A DNA stretch of 64,000 nt from Natronosalvus hydrolyticus (GTDB lineage: Archaea; Halobacteriota; Halobacteria; Halobacteriales; Natrialbaceae). Of the stretch, positions 46,736-56,659 are shown in pieces. A model generated the notes under the pieces. The model ran no database searches and was not told the DNA's origin. It saw nothing but the letters and a program-made list of their open reading frames with translations. The stretch's first letter is position 1; each line of letters starts with the position of its first letter. Position numbers and translations under genes: made by a program. The stretch is from the NCBI GenBank assembly GCA_025517525.1, contig JAOPJZ010000005.1:186001-250000 (forward strand), given 5' to 3'.

Positions 46736-48067
46736 TTACTCGTCGGCAACCAGGCAGTAGGCGTGTCCGGGTGCCTGGAGTTCCTCCTCGACACTTTCGT
46801 CCCAGTGGCCGGTGATGTCCGCGCGTTCGGCGTAGTAGATGCGACCGTCCCGGGGAATCGGTTCGCTAGTGACGTGCCCACGATTTTGTACCCGCCAGCG
46901 GACCTCGCCCGTCTCCTTGTGGAGGGCGTACAGATGGCTATCGTAGGACCCGACCAGGACCGTGTCTGCGGTAACCGTGAGCGAACCGATCACGCTGCCG
47001 CCGACGTTGGTCGACCAGTAGCGCTCGCCCGTCTCAGTATCGAGTGCGTGAACGTGTCTATCGTTGCCTGCTATGTAAACGACGCCGGCGTCGGGATCGA
47101 TACCCGGATTCGACATGATGATCGGCCCCGTCTCGAACGACCACTCCTCGGTTCCGTCCTCGAGGTCAACCCGGTAGAACGATCCATCCCACGAACCGAC
47201 GAACGCGCCACCGTCGTAGGTCGGAATCGTCCCTTTGATTTCGCCGCCCGTCTGGAATTGCCACTCGAACTCGAGGGAAGGGAACTCCCAGGCGTACAAC
47301 ACGCCGTCGTTCGAGCCGGTGAGCATGCGTTCGGCAACAGGGTCGATGGCCGTGGACGGGTGGGGCATCCCCCACAATCGGTCGTCTTTCCACAGCGGCT
47401 CTCCGGTGCCGGCATCCAGCGCCCACATCGTGCCCGCGTTGGGATTGGAATACTCCGTCACGACGTAGATGACACCCTCCCAGTAGGCCGGACTCGAGCC
47501 GATGGCGATCGATCCGTCGAGCCGGGTATTCGTCGTTCGCCAGATCGTGTCGCCGGTCTCGACGTCGAATGCGTACATATCGCCGTCGTACCCACCGAGA
47601 TAGGCCGTGTCTCCGACGATAGTCGGTGTGCCGTGAAATCCCAACGACCGACCAGCGCCGGTCATATGTGCCCAGCGATGTTCGCCGTCGGGCGTGACGG
47701 CGTGGAGACGCCCGGTGTCGGAGGGAATCAGGATCGTCTCGCCATCGGGTGTCGGCATCGGCGTCGACTTCGCGGCCGTGTGACCGATATAGTTCACTGG
47801 CATGGACCAGTTGACCGACACCGATTCGGGGACCGTCTGGTCGGGATAATAGCCCAGGCGTCGCAGTCCGCGGCGAAACATCGTTACGTCGTCCCGGTCC
47901 GGATACGTTTCGTCGTACGGTAGGTGAACGGGGTCAAACGAGGCCTGGTCCCGGTCGTAGGTTCCATAGCCGGGCAGTGCACAGCCGGCGAGTCCGCTGA
48001 TAGCAACCGTGGCACCGGCGAGGAACTGCCGTCTCGAGACCGGGCCGGGTTGGGAAGGGTCCACCAT
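46736..48067 (-). CDS. Tat lipoprotein with PQQ-type beta-propeller repeats
   Basis: 443 aa. Twin-arginine signal SRRQFLAGA and lipobox GLAGC (Cys29). Then repeated propeller blades with the tryptophan-docking pattern (AFDVETGDTIW, ALDAGTGEPLW, RVDLEDGTEEW, ALDTETGERYW, ALHKETGEVRW). BamB-like fold; in archaea such proteins are surface-anchored with unknown partners, and nothing shows PQQ is bound. Upstream of the transducer-opsin pair on the same strand, 205 bp apart. Confidence 0.85.
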   Translation of the reverse strand: MVDPSQPGPVSRRQFLAGATVAISGLAGCALPGYGTYDRDQASFDPVHLPYDETYPDRDDVTMFRRGLRRLGYYPDQTVPESVSVNWSMPVNYIGHTAAKSTPMPTPDGETILIPSDTGRLHAVTPDGEHRWAHMTGAGRSLGFHGTPTIVGDTAYLGGYDGDMYAFDVETGDTIWRTTNTRLDGSIAIGSSPAYWEGVIYVVTEYSNPNAGTMWALDAGTGEPLWKDDRLWGMPHPSTAIDPVAERMLTGSNDGVLYAWEFPSLEFEWQFQTGGEIKGTIPTYDGGAFVGSWDGSFYRVDLEDGTEEWSFETGPIIMSNPGIDPDAGVVYIAGNDRHVHALDTETGERYWSTNVGGSVIGSLTVTADTVLVGSYDSHLYALHKETGEVRWRVQNRGHVTSEPIPRDGRIYYAERADITGHWDESVEEELQAPGHAYCLVADE

Positions 48068-48320
48068 ATCCTATCATCCAGTTTGTAATGGGGTGTTCAT
48101 AGCTTCCACGGTCGGGGATCGAACATGCCAGTCACACGGTCTGTGGTAATTGCTCGAACAGAGTCAGCGATCACCGATAAAACGGCACAACGATCCGTGT
48201 AAAATAGTGACAGTGTGAAGCGTCCGCTGTCCGAAGGATACTAGTGGAATATAATGACATTGGAGGCATATGGCAAATATAGTGGGTAGCCTTATATGCG
48301 AAATGAGTGACTGTTGATCC

Positions 48321-48500
48321 ATGTCAGTACACACGACCCACTGGAATGATACCGAAACTTGTCCGTTCTGTGGCGGTGAACTCGCCGACCCCGGTGAAGG
48401 GTTCATCACGCACATCGGCCACAACTCCGAGTGTCGGTCCGAGTTCGAAACCTGGCGTGAAAACGTCTCGAGCGACCTCGGTGGCACCTGGAGCGGGTAG
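48321..48500 (+). CDS. 59-aa zinc-site protein
   Basis: ATG at 48321 to TAG at 48500. Sequence carries CPFCGG (Cys14, Cys17) and HIGHNSEC (His31, His34, Cys38), a plausible C2-H-C or C2H2-type zinc site, with a Trp/Glu-rich tail. Small zinc-finger proteins of this size are common in haloarchaea and often affect stress or biofilm traits, but this one's role is unknown. It is shorter than most gene-finder cut-offs. Divergent from the PQQ-propeller gene. Confidence 0.75.
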   Translation: MSVHTTHWNDTETCPFCGGELADPGEGFITHIGHNSECRSEFETWRENVSSDLGGTWSG

Positions 48501-48696
48501 TTGACCGCCGTTTCTGTACGAATCGTCAAATCCCACGATTCGTCCCAAATGCGTTTCCAACGGCAACTGTCACGCATTCGGTGACAACGACCGTCCCGTC
48601 ACGTGTCAACATCGAACCCCGAGGTCAACGATAACTATCGATTCGGCGAACAGATCGGTATTGACTGGTACACCAGTTCGCCTCGATCCCCCTGTG

Positions 48697-49176
48697 TTAA
48701 TCAGACGCTCGAGTAGTCTCCATCGCACTCGAAGGAGTGGTACCGTCAGCGAGCAGGTACAGGTAGTCATCGAGGTCCAGGGCGAACTGTCGCCTCGAGG
48801 CCATTTTCGGATCGATCCACTGATACTCGAATTCGAGGCCGACTTCCTCGCCAGTTCCCGTCACCGTGTGGGTAAACTCGTCCCGGGAATCGTAGACAAC
48901 GGCGTGATAGAAGTGTCGAACGTAGTGTTTCAACGGCGAGCAACGGCGACGCCACACGTCACTCACGAGGTGGGTGGTCGGTCCAATCGAGCCGATACCG
49001 CTCTCTTCGACAATTTCTCGAAACACCGCTTCCCGGGGCGTCTCCGCACCTTCGATAGTTCCTTTTGGGATCTGCCACCCCTCGTGTTCCGGGCTTTCGA
49101 ACGCGAGAAAATCACCGTTGGGCCTGGTCAGATACGCACAGGCTTTTTGTACGTAGGTTCCTTGAGTCTGCGCCAT
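48697..49176 (-). CDS. Nudix hydrolase
   Basis: 159 aa. A complete Nudix box spans residues 39-61 (G39, E45, R53-E54, E57-E58, G60-I61). Start 49176 (MAQTQGTYVQKACAYLTR). The family hydrolyses nucleoside diphosphates linked to another moiety; MutT-, Ap4A- or RppH-like activity cannot be told apart here. Confidence 0.9.
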   Translation of the reverse strand: MAQTQGTYVQKACAYLTRPNGDFLAFESPEHEGWQIPKGTIEGAETPREAVFREIVEESGIGSIGPTTHLVSDVWRRRCSPLKHYVRHFYHAVVYDSRDEFTHTVTGTGEEVGLEFEYQWIDPKMASRRQFALDLDDYLYLLADGTTPSSAMETTRASD

Positions 49177-49264
49177 TGGTGATAAAGGAACACACTGCCA
49201 CATATAAATGTTTCACCAATAAGATAATAGCATACATAACCAGATAAATAGAGGGTAAACACCG

Positions 49265-49549
49265 TTATTGATTGTACGTATGTCCAACATACAACGCGAT
49301 AACGTGTACGCAGACGAGTCCCGTGAAAAGCAGCGTAATCAATCCGTTCGAGAGCCCCATGATCAAAAGTGGGAGGTACAATACTGGTAAGCAAATAGCG
49401 GCCCAAAAACTCGCCACCCGCATCTGATCGGCAAACGACGGAGCATACCGCTCGAGCCGCCCACTCGTTTCGAATTCCCGGGAGAACGCTCCCTGCTCGT
49501 TCGACCGCTTCCCATCATCGCTATCCTGTATAGACCGTGGTCCTGACAT
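49265..49549 (-). CDS. Small membrane protein, unknown function
   Basis: 94 aa. Charged N-terminal half, then two hydrophobic helices (about residues 43-62 ASFWAAICLPVLYLPLLIMG, and 66-88 GLITLLFTGLVCVHVIALYVG). No recognised motif. A perfect 18-bp palindrome lies 107-124 bp upstream of its ATG. Confidence 0.55.
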   Translation of the reverse strand: MSGPRSIQDSDDGKRSNEQGAFSREFETSGRLERYAPSFADQMRVASFWAAICLPVLYLPLLIMGLSNGLITLLFTGLVCVHVIALYVGHTYNQ

Positions 49550-49655
49550 CGCCTCGCCGAAAGGAGGACAGCGGGTGATATATACTACCGTCGTCGTTTC
49601 GGCGAACCACCGACCGTTCACTCGAGTATCCACCAGCCAACCGTCCGTTTTGTAT

Positions 49656-49673
49656 TATTACCCGCGGGTAATA
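49656..49673. promoter_or_regulatory. 18-bp perfect palindrome, possible operator
   Basis: TATTACCCGCGGGTAATA, with a further TATTA on the right (49677-49681). Perfect symmetry and AT flanks around a CG core resemble a dimeric regulator site. It lies between cdc48 copy 2 and the small membrane-protein gene. Confidence 0.5.
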
Positions 49674-49832
49674 CAGTATTACTGCCGTTCAGTCGCTTCG
49701 ATTACGGTGTACGACGCGAAATCTTACGGCAAAAGTCGTGTGAGAAGGGCACCACGCGAAACTTCGCTGTCGAACCGAACAGTAACTCGGGAGAATAGCT
49801 ATCTGAAGCCGAAACGAGGGCAACAGTCCGTA

Positions 49833-52064
49833 TTACTGGAAGCCGATACGGCTGCCGCGACGCCCGGTACCAGGTTCGACGGCTTTCGTCCCGCCTTTGA
49901 AGTCGCGCTCGATCTGTTCGTAGTACTCGAGGATATCGTCCGTGATCGTTGGGCGAACGTTCTCCATGGCCTGTCGAAAGTGACGCATCTCGACGATATC
50001 GGCGTCGTCGTCTTCCCGTAGTGCTTCGATGGCCGCCTCGCGAGCGATGGACTCGAGGTCGCTACCGACGTAGCCCTCGGTGATCTCAGCGATTTCTCGG
50101 AGGCTGACGTCTGCAGCTAGCGGGGTGTCATCGGTGTGGATCTCGAGGATGCGTTCACGTCCTTCGGTATCCGGTTCGCCGATCATCACGAGTCGGTCGA
50201 ATCGACCCGACCGCAAGAGCGCGGGATCGATCATGTCCGGACGGTTGGTCGCGCCGATGACCAGCACGTCACCCATATCCTCGAGTCCGTCGAGTTCGGT
50301 CAGGAGTTGGTTGACGACGCGTTCGGAGACGTTGCTGCCGACATCACCGCCCCGGCCGGGTGCGAGCGAGTCGAGTTCGTCGAAGAAGATCACCGTCGGC
50401 GAGACCTGTCGCGCCTTGCGGAAGGTCTGACGGATCGCCTTCTCCGATTCACCCACCCACTTCGAGAGCAGTTGCGGGCCACGCACGGAGATGAAGTTCG
50501 CGTTCGTCTCGTTGGCGACGGCTTTCGCCATTAGCGTCTTCCCGGTGCCCGGCGGCCCGTACAACAGGACGCCCGCTGGCGGGTCGATGCCCATCCGATC
50601 GAACTTTTCGGGGGTACGAAGCGGCCACTCGACTGACTCCTGGACCTTCGATTTGGCGTCCTCGAGACCGCCGACGTCGTCCCAGCTCATCTTGGGCAGT
50701 TCCACGAGGACTTCGCGCATCGCCGACGGTTCGACTTCGGCGAGTGCGCCACGGAAGTCCTTGCGTTTGACGATCATCCGGTCGATGAGACTCGGCGGGA
50801 TGTCCTCTTCGTCGAGATCGATTTCGGGCAGGTACCGACGAAGCGCTTTCATCGCGGCCTCTTTGGTCAGGCTCTCGATGTCAGCGCCTACGAAACCGTG
50901 GGTTTCGTCCGCCAGATGCGAGAGGTTGACGTCGTCCGACAGCGGCATTCCGCGGGTGTGAATCTGCAAGATTTCCTCGCGACCGATCTCGTCCGGGACG
51001 CCGATCTCGATCTCGCGATCGAAACGGCCTGGTCGCCGAAGGGCCGGGTCGACGCTGTCGACGCGGTTGGTCGCCGCGATGACGATGACCTGGCCTCTTG
51101 CCTCGAGGCCGTCCATCATGGTCAACAGCTGGGCGACGACACGGCGTTCGACCTCGCCGGTGACGTCCTCGCGTTTGGGGGCAATGGAGTCGAGTTCGTC
51201 GATGAAGATGATCGCGGGTGACTCCTCGCTCGCATCCTCGAAGATTTCCCGGAGTTGCTGTTCTGACTCACCGTAGTATTTGGAGATGATCTCGGGGCCG
51301 GCAATAGAGAAGAAACTGGCGGAGGTTTCGTTGGCAACCGCTTTGGCGAGCAGCGTTTTTCCGGTGCCCGGCGGGCCGTGTAAGAGGACACCCTGTGGCG
51401 GCTCGATCCCCAGCTTCTTGAAGATCTGTGGGTGTTTCATCGGCAACTCGACCATCTCGCGAACGCGCTGGATCTCGCCCTGGAGGCCACCGATATCCTC
51501 GTAGGTGATGCCACCACCGGTTTTCTCGAAGCCGGAAATCGGCTCCTCTCGTAGCTCGACATCCGTGTCTTCGGTGATGAGGACGACACCCTCGGGATCG
51601 GTTTCGACCGCGATGAGCGGGATCGCCTGTCCCGGCGAGCGCATGAACGGATGGTTCGTCGAACTCATAACGGGGACGATATCGCGGCCCACCACCGGCC
51701 GCTTGAGGATCTGACGTTTAACCATGCCCGCGGCGTCCGAGCCGAACTGGACCGAGGCCTCTTCCGGCGGGGCAAGCACCAGTTTGTTCGCCTTCGTCGC
51801 CTCGGCTTTGCGAATCGTCACCCGCTCACCGATACCGACGTCGGCGTTCTGCCGGGTGAAACCGTCGATTCTGACGGTGTCCGTGTTCCAGTCCTGCCGG
51901 TCTGCACGCCACACTTTCGCGGCGGTCGTCTCTGCGCCTTCGATTTCGATGATGTCGCCCGGACTGAGCTTAAGATGTAACAGCGTGTCCGGGTCGAGAC
52001 GGGCAATACCACGACCCGAGTCGTTGGGGTATGCTTTCGCGACCTCCAGTTGCACTTCGTTCAT
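49833..52064 (-). CDS. cdc48: Cdc48/VCP-type AAA+ ATPase (copy 2)
   Basis: 743 aa. N domain about 1-170 ([23 protein letters not shown]), D1 [17 protein letters not shown] with [13 protein letters not shown]2 [17 protein letters not shown] with [12 protein letters not shown]. All AAA motifs are intact. It differs from copy 1 in the N domain and a basic C-tail ([13 protein letters not shown]), and has no coupled small gene. Likely a different set of substrates or adaptors; inference. Confidence 0.96.
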   Translation of the reverse strand: MNEVQLEVAKAYPNDSGRGIARLDPDTLLHLKLSPGDIIEIEGAETTAAKVWRADRQDWNTDTVRIDGFTRQNADVGIGERVTIRKAEATKANKLVLAPPEEASVQFGSDAAGMVKRQILKRPVVGRDIVPVMSSTNHPFMRSPGQAIPLIAVETDPEGVVLITEDTDVELREEPISGFEKTGGGITYEDIGGLQGEIQRVREMVELPMKHPQIFKKLGIEPPQGVLLHGPPGTGKTLLAKAVANETSASFFSIAGPEIISKYYGESEQQLREIFEDASEESPAIIFIDELDSIAPKREDVTGEVERRVVAQLLTMMDGLEARGQVIVIAATNRVDSVDPALRRPGRFDREIEIGVPDEIGREEILQIHTRGMPLSDDVNLSHLADETHGFVGADIESLTKEAAMKALRRYLPEIDLDEEDIPPSLIDRMIVKRKDFRGALAEVEPSAMREVLVELPKMSWDDVGGLEDAKSKVQESVEWPLRTPEKFDRMGIDPPAGVLLYGPPGTGKTLMAKAVANETNANFISVRGPQLLSKWVGESEKAIRQTFRKARQVSPTVIFFDELDSLAPGRGGDVGSNVSERVVNQLLTELDGLEDMGDVLVIGATNRPDMIDPALLRSGRFDRLVMIGEPDTEGRERILEIHTDDTPLAADVSLREIAEITEGYVGSDLESIAREAAIEALREDDDADIVEMRHFRQAMENVRPTITDDILEYYEQIERDFKGGTKAVEPGTGRRGSRIGFQ

Positions 52065-52337
52065 GATTGTGGGTAGACGGGGATACTCCTGACTCCGACA
52101 CCGTGTCGGATAGGTTTTTTGCTAGCGACGGTCTGTGCCTGTGCTAGACGGTACCATATCAAACTCAGACAGCGAGGTACATAGATGTACCGGCACCAGT
52201 CGATTTGGGAGACGTAAACGATACCAAAAGTGAGGCCTCGAGCGCCGGTGAGGAAATCGAGACGAAAAGGCACTCGTTCGCCAGACCCTGGCCAGACGAT
52301 GGATGGGTTTTTGGCCCACACCCCCGCCTGTATTAGT

Positions 52338-53678
52338 ATGACGACGACGCTCGTATTCGACGGCCGTATGGGTGCCAGTGGCGATATGCTCCTCGCCGCC
52401 CTCATCGACGCCGGCGCAACGGTGTCAGCCCTCGACCCAATCGAAGACGCACTCGAAGTGGAGTATCGAGTCGGTTCAACGACAAAGTGTGGGATTGGGG
52501 CGACGACAGTCGACGTACTGTTGACCGGCGCGGATACGGCATCGAACAGCCACGAACACGCTCACCAGCACGAAAGCGATCACGACCACGAACATGGGCA
52601 TACTCACTCCCACGATCACCAGCATGCAGACGACCACGGGCACGGTCATGATCACGAGCACGTCCACGCGGAAGGCCACGGCCCCCACCGAAGCTACCTC
52701 GAGGTCTGTGAAATCGTCGAAGGAATGGATCTCGAGTCCGACATCGAGTCCACCGCACTTGCCATCTTCGAGCGCCTCGGGGAAGCCGAAGCCAGCGTCC
52801 ACGGCACGGACCTCGAGTCGATCCACTTCCACGAGGTTGGAGCCGATGACGCCATCGCCGACATCGTCGGAACCGTCGCCTTGCTCGCAAACCTCGGGGT
52901 CGAACAGGTCATAACGACACCGCTGTCGGTCGGCGGCGGGACCCGGTCGATGAGCCACGGCGAGTACCCCATTCCGGCACCCGCCGTCCTCGAGATTGCC
53001 GAGCAGGCAGACTGGGCACTGACCGGCGGTCCCGTCGAGGCCGAACTGCTCACCCCGACCGGGGCTGCGATTCTCGCCGAGGTGGCCGACGGGGTTAACA
53101 CCCTCCCATCCATGCAGATCGATGAAACGGGCTACGGTGCCGGAGGCTACGACCTCGACCCGCATCCGAACGTGTTACGCGCACTGCTCGCGTCCAGGGG
53201 GCTCGACCGATCACTCGTGCGAGACGAAATCGCTGTCCTGGAAACGAACCTCGACGACGTGGCTCCCGAGGTGCTGGGTGGCCTCCACCAGACGCTTGGC
53301 GAGGTCGGCGCTCGAGACGTCGCTATCGTCCCACTGACGATGAAAAAGTCCCGGCCGGGCCACCTGGTCAAAGTCATCTGTAAACCCGAAGACCGTGACG
53401 CGGTTGCCCGTCGACTCGCCGAAGAGACGGGAACGCTCGGTATCCGAGAAACCGGGGCTTCCCACCGCTGGATCGCGAACAGAACGTTCGAGACGGTGAG
53501 CCTCGAGGTAGCCGGCGAGACCTACGACGTGACGGTAAAAATCGGAAGCGACGCCGACGGCGAAGTGTACGACGTGAGCGCCGAGTACGACGACGTCGCT
53601 GCCGTCGCGGCCGAAACGGAGGAACCTATTCGCTCGATTGCGCGACGGGCGGAAGCAGCCTACGACGAGGAGTACTGA
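52338..53678 (+). CDS. larC: LarC-type nickel insertion protein (nickel-pincer cofactor)
   Basis: 446 aa. N-terminal FDGRMGASGDMLLAAL and mid HFHEVGADDAIADIVGTVA, SVGGGTRSMSHGEYPIPAPA and LETNLDDVAPEVLGG are LarC signatures. LarC inserts Ni into the pincer nucleotide used by lactate racemase and relatives. Residues 72-117 hold about 20 histidines alternating with Asp/Glu, a probable nickel store. It is one ORF, unlike bacteria where larC1/larC2 join by frameshift. LarA, LarB and LarE are not in the window. Confidence 0.92.
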   Translation: MTTTLVFDGRMGASGDMLLAALIDAGATVSALDPIEDALEVEYRVGSTTKCGIGATTVDVLLTGADTASNSHEHAHQHESDHDHEHGHTHSHDHQHADDHGHGHDHEHVHAEGHGPHRSYLEVCEIVEGMDLESDIESTALAIFERLGEAEASVHGTDLESIHFHEVGADDAIADIVGTVALLANLGVEQVITTPLSVGGGTRSMSHGEYPIPAPAVLEIAEQADWALTGGPVEAELLTPTGAAILAEVADGVNTLPSMQIDETGYGAGGYDLDPHPNVLRALLASRGLDRSLVRDEIAVLETNLDDVAPEVLGGLHQTLGEVGARDVAIVPLTMKKSRPGHLVKVICKPEDRDAVARRLAEETGTLGIRETGASHRWIANRTFETVSLEVAGETYDVTVKIGSDADGEVYDVSAEYDDVAAVAAETEEPIRSIARRAEAAYDEEY

Positions 53679-53688
53679 CCCGGGCGGA

Positions 53689-53776
53689 CTAGTACCTTCC
53701 CAAACGTCGACCGGTGAGTGAAATCGAACCGCACTGCGTGATTTCACTCACAACTGCAGGGTTGGGAAGCTACTAG
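53689..53776. repeat. Palindromic repeat family C, copy 2 (88 bp, near-perfect)
   Basis: Outer arms CTAGTACCTTCCCAA and TTGGGAAGCTACTAG pair with one mismatch; inner arms GTGAGTGAAATC and GATTTCACTCAC pair perfectly. It lies between convergent larC and pyrE, and the pyrE stop codon falls inside its right end. It could act as a bidirectional terminator. Related copy at 12196-12284. Confidence 0.75.
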
Positions 53777-54303
53777 GCGTCCCGGTCAGCCAGCAGTTCG
53801 TCGGCCGTCACCAGCGCCTCCATCTCGAGGCCCGCTGCCTCCACGTTCTCCCGGCCGCCTTCCTGCCGGTCGACGACGACCAGCGCCCGTTCGACGGTCG
53901 CACCCGCCTCGCGCAGCGCTTCCACGGCGTAGACCAGACTCGTCCCCGTCGTGACGATGTCCTCGACGACGACGACCTCCTCCCCCGCCTTGAGTCGTCC
54001 CTCGATCAGGTTCGCCGTTCCGTACTCCTTTCGCTGTTTCCGGGCGATAACGTAGGGGACGCCCGCAGCGACGCTCGTTGCGGCCGCGAGTGGGACGCCA
54101 CCGAGGGCGACGCCACCGAGTTTCGCGTCGGCCTCGAGTCGGTCGGCAAAGGCTTTGGCGATCAACTCGAGACAACGCGGATCGGTCTCGAAGAGGTACT
54201 TGTCGACGTAGTACTCGCTGGTCCCGCCGTGTGAGAGTTCGAACTCGCCAAACTGGACGGCATCGGCCGCACGAAGTGCATCGATGAGTGCCTGATTCGT
54301 CAT
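53773..54303 (-). CDS. pyrE: Orotate phosphoribosyltransferase
   Basis: 176 aa. PRPP-binding loop [26 protein letters not shown] and the dimer-contributed loop [16 protein letters not shown] are intact. Converts orotate plus PRPP to OMP in pyrimidine synthesis. The stop lies in a family C palindrome. 84 bp downstream of carS on the same strand. Confidence 0.95.
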   Translation of the reverse strand: MTNQALIDALRAADAVQFGEFELSHGGTSEYYVDKYLFETDPRCLELIAKAFADRLEADAKLGGVALGGVPLAAATSVAAGVPYVIARKQRKEYGTANLIEGRLKAGEEVVVVEDIVTTGTSLVYAVEALREAGATVERALVVVDRQEGGRENVEAAGLEMEALVTADELLADRDA

Positions 54304-54387
54304 TGGCGAGAGTGGCGTACCGAGTTCAAATAAGGGATGTGATGTGTGTCCGAGGAGAGGCTACCGAACGGTTTGTGGCGGCCCGCC

Positions 54388-54933
54388 TTACCATGGTTCG
54401 TTTTTGAGGCCCAGTTTGTACGCGATCACGTTCGTCGTGACGTGTAAAATCGGGGTGAGGATGACGATAACGATGATGACCTCGAGCGTAAACCAGGTTC
54501 GGAACCAGTCAGTTGCGAGCAGGGCGGTCAACGGCAGGGACACCACGACGAAATCGAGCTGGTCGACGCCAGGGAACATCGCGCCGCGGTCACGGCCGGT
54601 TCGGCGTTTGGCGAACGATGCCAGAATATCGCCGAGCATCGCTCCGCCGGCGAGGCCGACGGCGGCCAACGGCGTGAAATCGGGGAGGTCGAATCCGACG
54701 GCGTCGCCCACCGATGGTGCGAGGAGCGTCAGCAGTCCTGCCACTGCGAGCCCCGAAACGATACCGCCGGCGGTCCCGCGCCAGGTTTTCCCATCCCCCA
54801 GAACGCGTTTTCCACCCCACTCTCGACCGCCGTCGATCGGTGGCCCACCGCCGAACAGGACGGCCGCATTGTTCGGAATATACGCCGGTAACATCACCCA
54901 GAACGCGACGGCGATCGTCTCGAGTACTGCCAT
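54388..54933 (-). CDS. carS: CDP-archaeol synthase
   Basis: 181 aa, about five membrane helices. WVMLPAYIPNNAAVLFGGGPPIDGG, WGGKRVLGDGKTWRGTAGG and FAKRRTGRDRGAMFPGVDQLDFV are CarS (DUF46) signatures. It forms CDP-archaeol from CTP and digeranylgeranylglyceryl phosphate. ATG 54933 gives the family's N-terminus; the frame runs on upstream but overlaps the divergent proline dehydrogenase promoter. Confidence 0.95.
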   Translation of the reverse strand: MAVLETIAVAFWVMLPAYIPNNAAVLFGGGPPIDGGREWGGKRVLGDGKTWRGTAGGIVSGLAVAGLLTLLAPSVGDAVGFDLPDFTPLAAVGLAGGAMLGDILASFAKRRTGRDRGAMFPGVDQLDFVVVSLPLTALLATDWFRTWFTLEVIIVIVILTPILHVTTNVIAYKLGLKNEPW

Positions 54934-55033
54934 ATCCGCGCCAACGAACCCCTCGTTCTTAATCGGGATGGTTCGGATCGCTCCGGACGAACGAACCACA
55001 AATTGGAAAGTACTCGGCTCCCGACTATTCAGT

Positions 55034-55870
55034 ATGATTCCTCCTATCGCGAGTCGGTTCGTCGCCGGGGAGACCCCTGCAACCGCTCTCGAGCACGTCA
55101 GGTCGCTCAACGAGCGCGACATCAAGGCCATCGTCAATCTCCTCGGCGAGCACTACGACTCCCGTTCGCCGGCCGAGGCCGACGCGGCCGAGTACCGGAC
55201 TCTCGTCCGTGACATTGCTAACTCCCGTCTCGACGCCTGTATTTCGGTCAAACCCTCGCAAATCGGACTCGACCTCGGCGATGACGTGTTCCGCGAGTTA
55301 CTCGAGGAAATCGTCGACGAGGCGGCCGAACACGATGTCTTCGTCTGGATCGACATGGAAGATCACACGACCACTGACGTCACCCTCGACGCCTACGAAT
55401 CGCTCGCCAGGGAGTACGACGGCGGCGTCGGAGTCTGTGTTCAGGCGAACCTCAAGCGAACAAAAGCAGACGTCGAACGACTTGCAGACGTGCCTGGAAA
55501 GGTACGGTTCGTCAAAGGGGCCTACGACGAACCCGCCGAAGTCGCCTACAAGGACAAAGCCGAGGTCAATCGCGTCTATCGGGAACTGCTCGAGTACGCG
55601 TTCGAACACTTCGACGGGGGCGTCGCGATCGGTAGCCACGACCCGGAGTTTATCGAGTACGCTATCGAACTCCACGAGGAGTACGGAACGGATTTCGAGT
55701 TCCAGATGTTGATGGGCGTTCGCGAGGACGCACAGGACGAACTCGCGGCGGAGTGCGAAATGTGGCAGTACGTCCCCTACGGCGGCCGGTGGAAGTCATA
55801 CTTTTACCGCCGGATGATGGAGCGAAAGGAGAACGTCCTGTTTGCTGCACGCGCGATTCTCGGCCGGTGA
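55034..55870 (+). CDS. Proline dehydrogenase
   Basis: 278 aa. TIM-barrel flavoenzyme with RFVAGETPATALEHV, VFVWIDMEDHTTTDVTL, VQANLKRTKADVERL, RFVKGAYDEPAEVAYKDK and the C-terminal YVPYGGRWKSYFYRRMMERKENV. Oxidises proline to pyrroline-5-carboxylate with FAD. Start at 55034 (MIPPIASRFVAGE); the frame stays open far upstream but is antisense to carS there. A P5C dehydrogenase is not adjacent. Confidence 0.93.
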   Translation: MIPPIASRFVAGETPATALEHVRSLNERDIKAIVNLLGEHYDSRSPAEADAAEYRTLVRDIANSRLDACISVKPSQIGLDLGDDVFRELLEEIVDEAAEHDVFVWIDMEDHTTTDVTLDAYESLAREYDGGVGVCVQANLKRTKADVERLADVPGKVRFVKGAYDEPAEVAYKDKAEVNRVYRELLEYAFEHFDGGVAIGSHDPEFIEYAIELHEEYGTDFEFQMLMGVREDAQDELAAECEMWQYVPYGGRWKSYFYRRMMERKENVLFAARAILGR

Positions 55871-55931
55871 GATGCGGTTTGACCTGCCGAAAAAGGAAGG
55901 GCTGATAACCCCATAGTGTGACTCCCATCAC

Positions 55932-56645
55932 ATGACCTCGTGGAAGCGGGACTTTGCGAGCGGGTTGATCGTTCTCGGCCCCATCCTCGTCTCTCTGTAC
56001 ATCCTTTTCTGGCTGTACGGAATCATCGCAGGGATGACTCCCGGCGTGATTCTGGATGCCGACGTGCTCACACCGTTGATTCCGGATGGGGCGTTCGACG
56101 GTGCCGACGAGACCCGCGAACAACTCGCACAGTTCCTTCGCGTCATCGTCGTCCTGACCGTTTTCATCATCCTCACCCTGTCGATGGGGTATCTCATGCG
56201 GACCACCGTCGGTGGCCTGCTCGAGCGAATTCTCGACAATCTGGCCAACCGAGTGCCCGGCTTGCGCGTCGTCTATAACGCCTCGAAGATGGCTGCCGAG
56301 ACTGCATTCGGTGAACAGGAGTCCCTGCAGACGCCGGTCAAACTCGAGACCTGGGACGGATTGCGGATGACGGCGTTCAAAACGGGAAGAACGACCGATG
56401 ACGACCGAGAAGTGCTGTTCTTGCCGACCTCTCCGAACATCACGACCGGCTTTGTGATCGAGGTCGAATCCGACCGAATCACCGAACTCGACGAAGACGT
56501 CGAGGACGCCCTCACCCGTGTGTTGAGTGCCGGATTCGGAGATGCCGATCGCGGTCGGGGCCTGGAGGGCGGGATCTCGATCGATGTGATCGACGAACGA
56601 GCGGCCACCGGCGACGAGCAAAAACGCGAAGCCGACGACGATTAG
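55932..56645 (+). CDS. DUF502 membrane protein
   Basis: 237 aa. Two hydrophobic helices (about residues 8-32 and 68-92), then a soluble part with ANRVPGLRVVYNASKMAAE and FLPTSPNITTGFVIEVESDRI, as in DUF502. Acidic C-tail. Function unknown. Followed 14 bp later by the broken SHOCT-type gene, probably the same transcript. Confidence 0.85.
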   Translation: MTSWKRDFASGLIVLGPILVSLYILFWLYGIIAGMTPGVILDADVLTPLIPDGAFDGADETREQLAQFLRVIVVLTVFIILTLSMGYLMRTTVGGLLERILDNLANRVPGLRVVYNASKMAAETAFGEQESLQTPVKLETWDGLRMTAFKTGRTTDDDREVLFLPTSPNITTGFVIEVESDRITELDEDVEDALTRVLSAGFGDADRGRGLEGGISIDVIDERAATGDEQKREADDD

Positions 56646-56659
56646 GACGAGATCGACGA

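Noticed and set aside
52338..53678. Programmed frameshift in larC
   Set aside because: The gene is a single uninterrupted frame covering both LarC halves.
54344..55033. N-terminal extension of the proline dehydrogenase frame
   Set aside because: Runs antisense through carS; the enzyme's conserved N-terminus begins at 55034.
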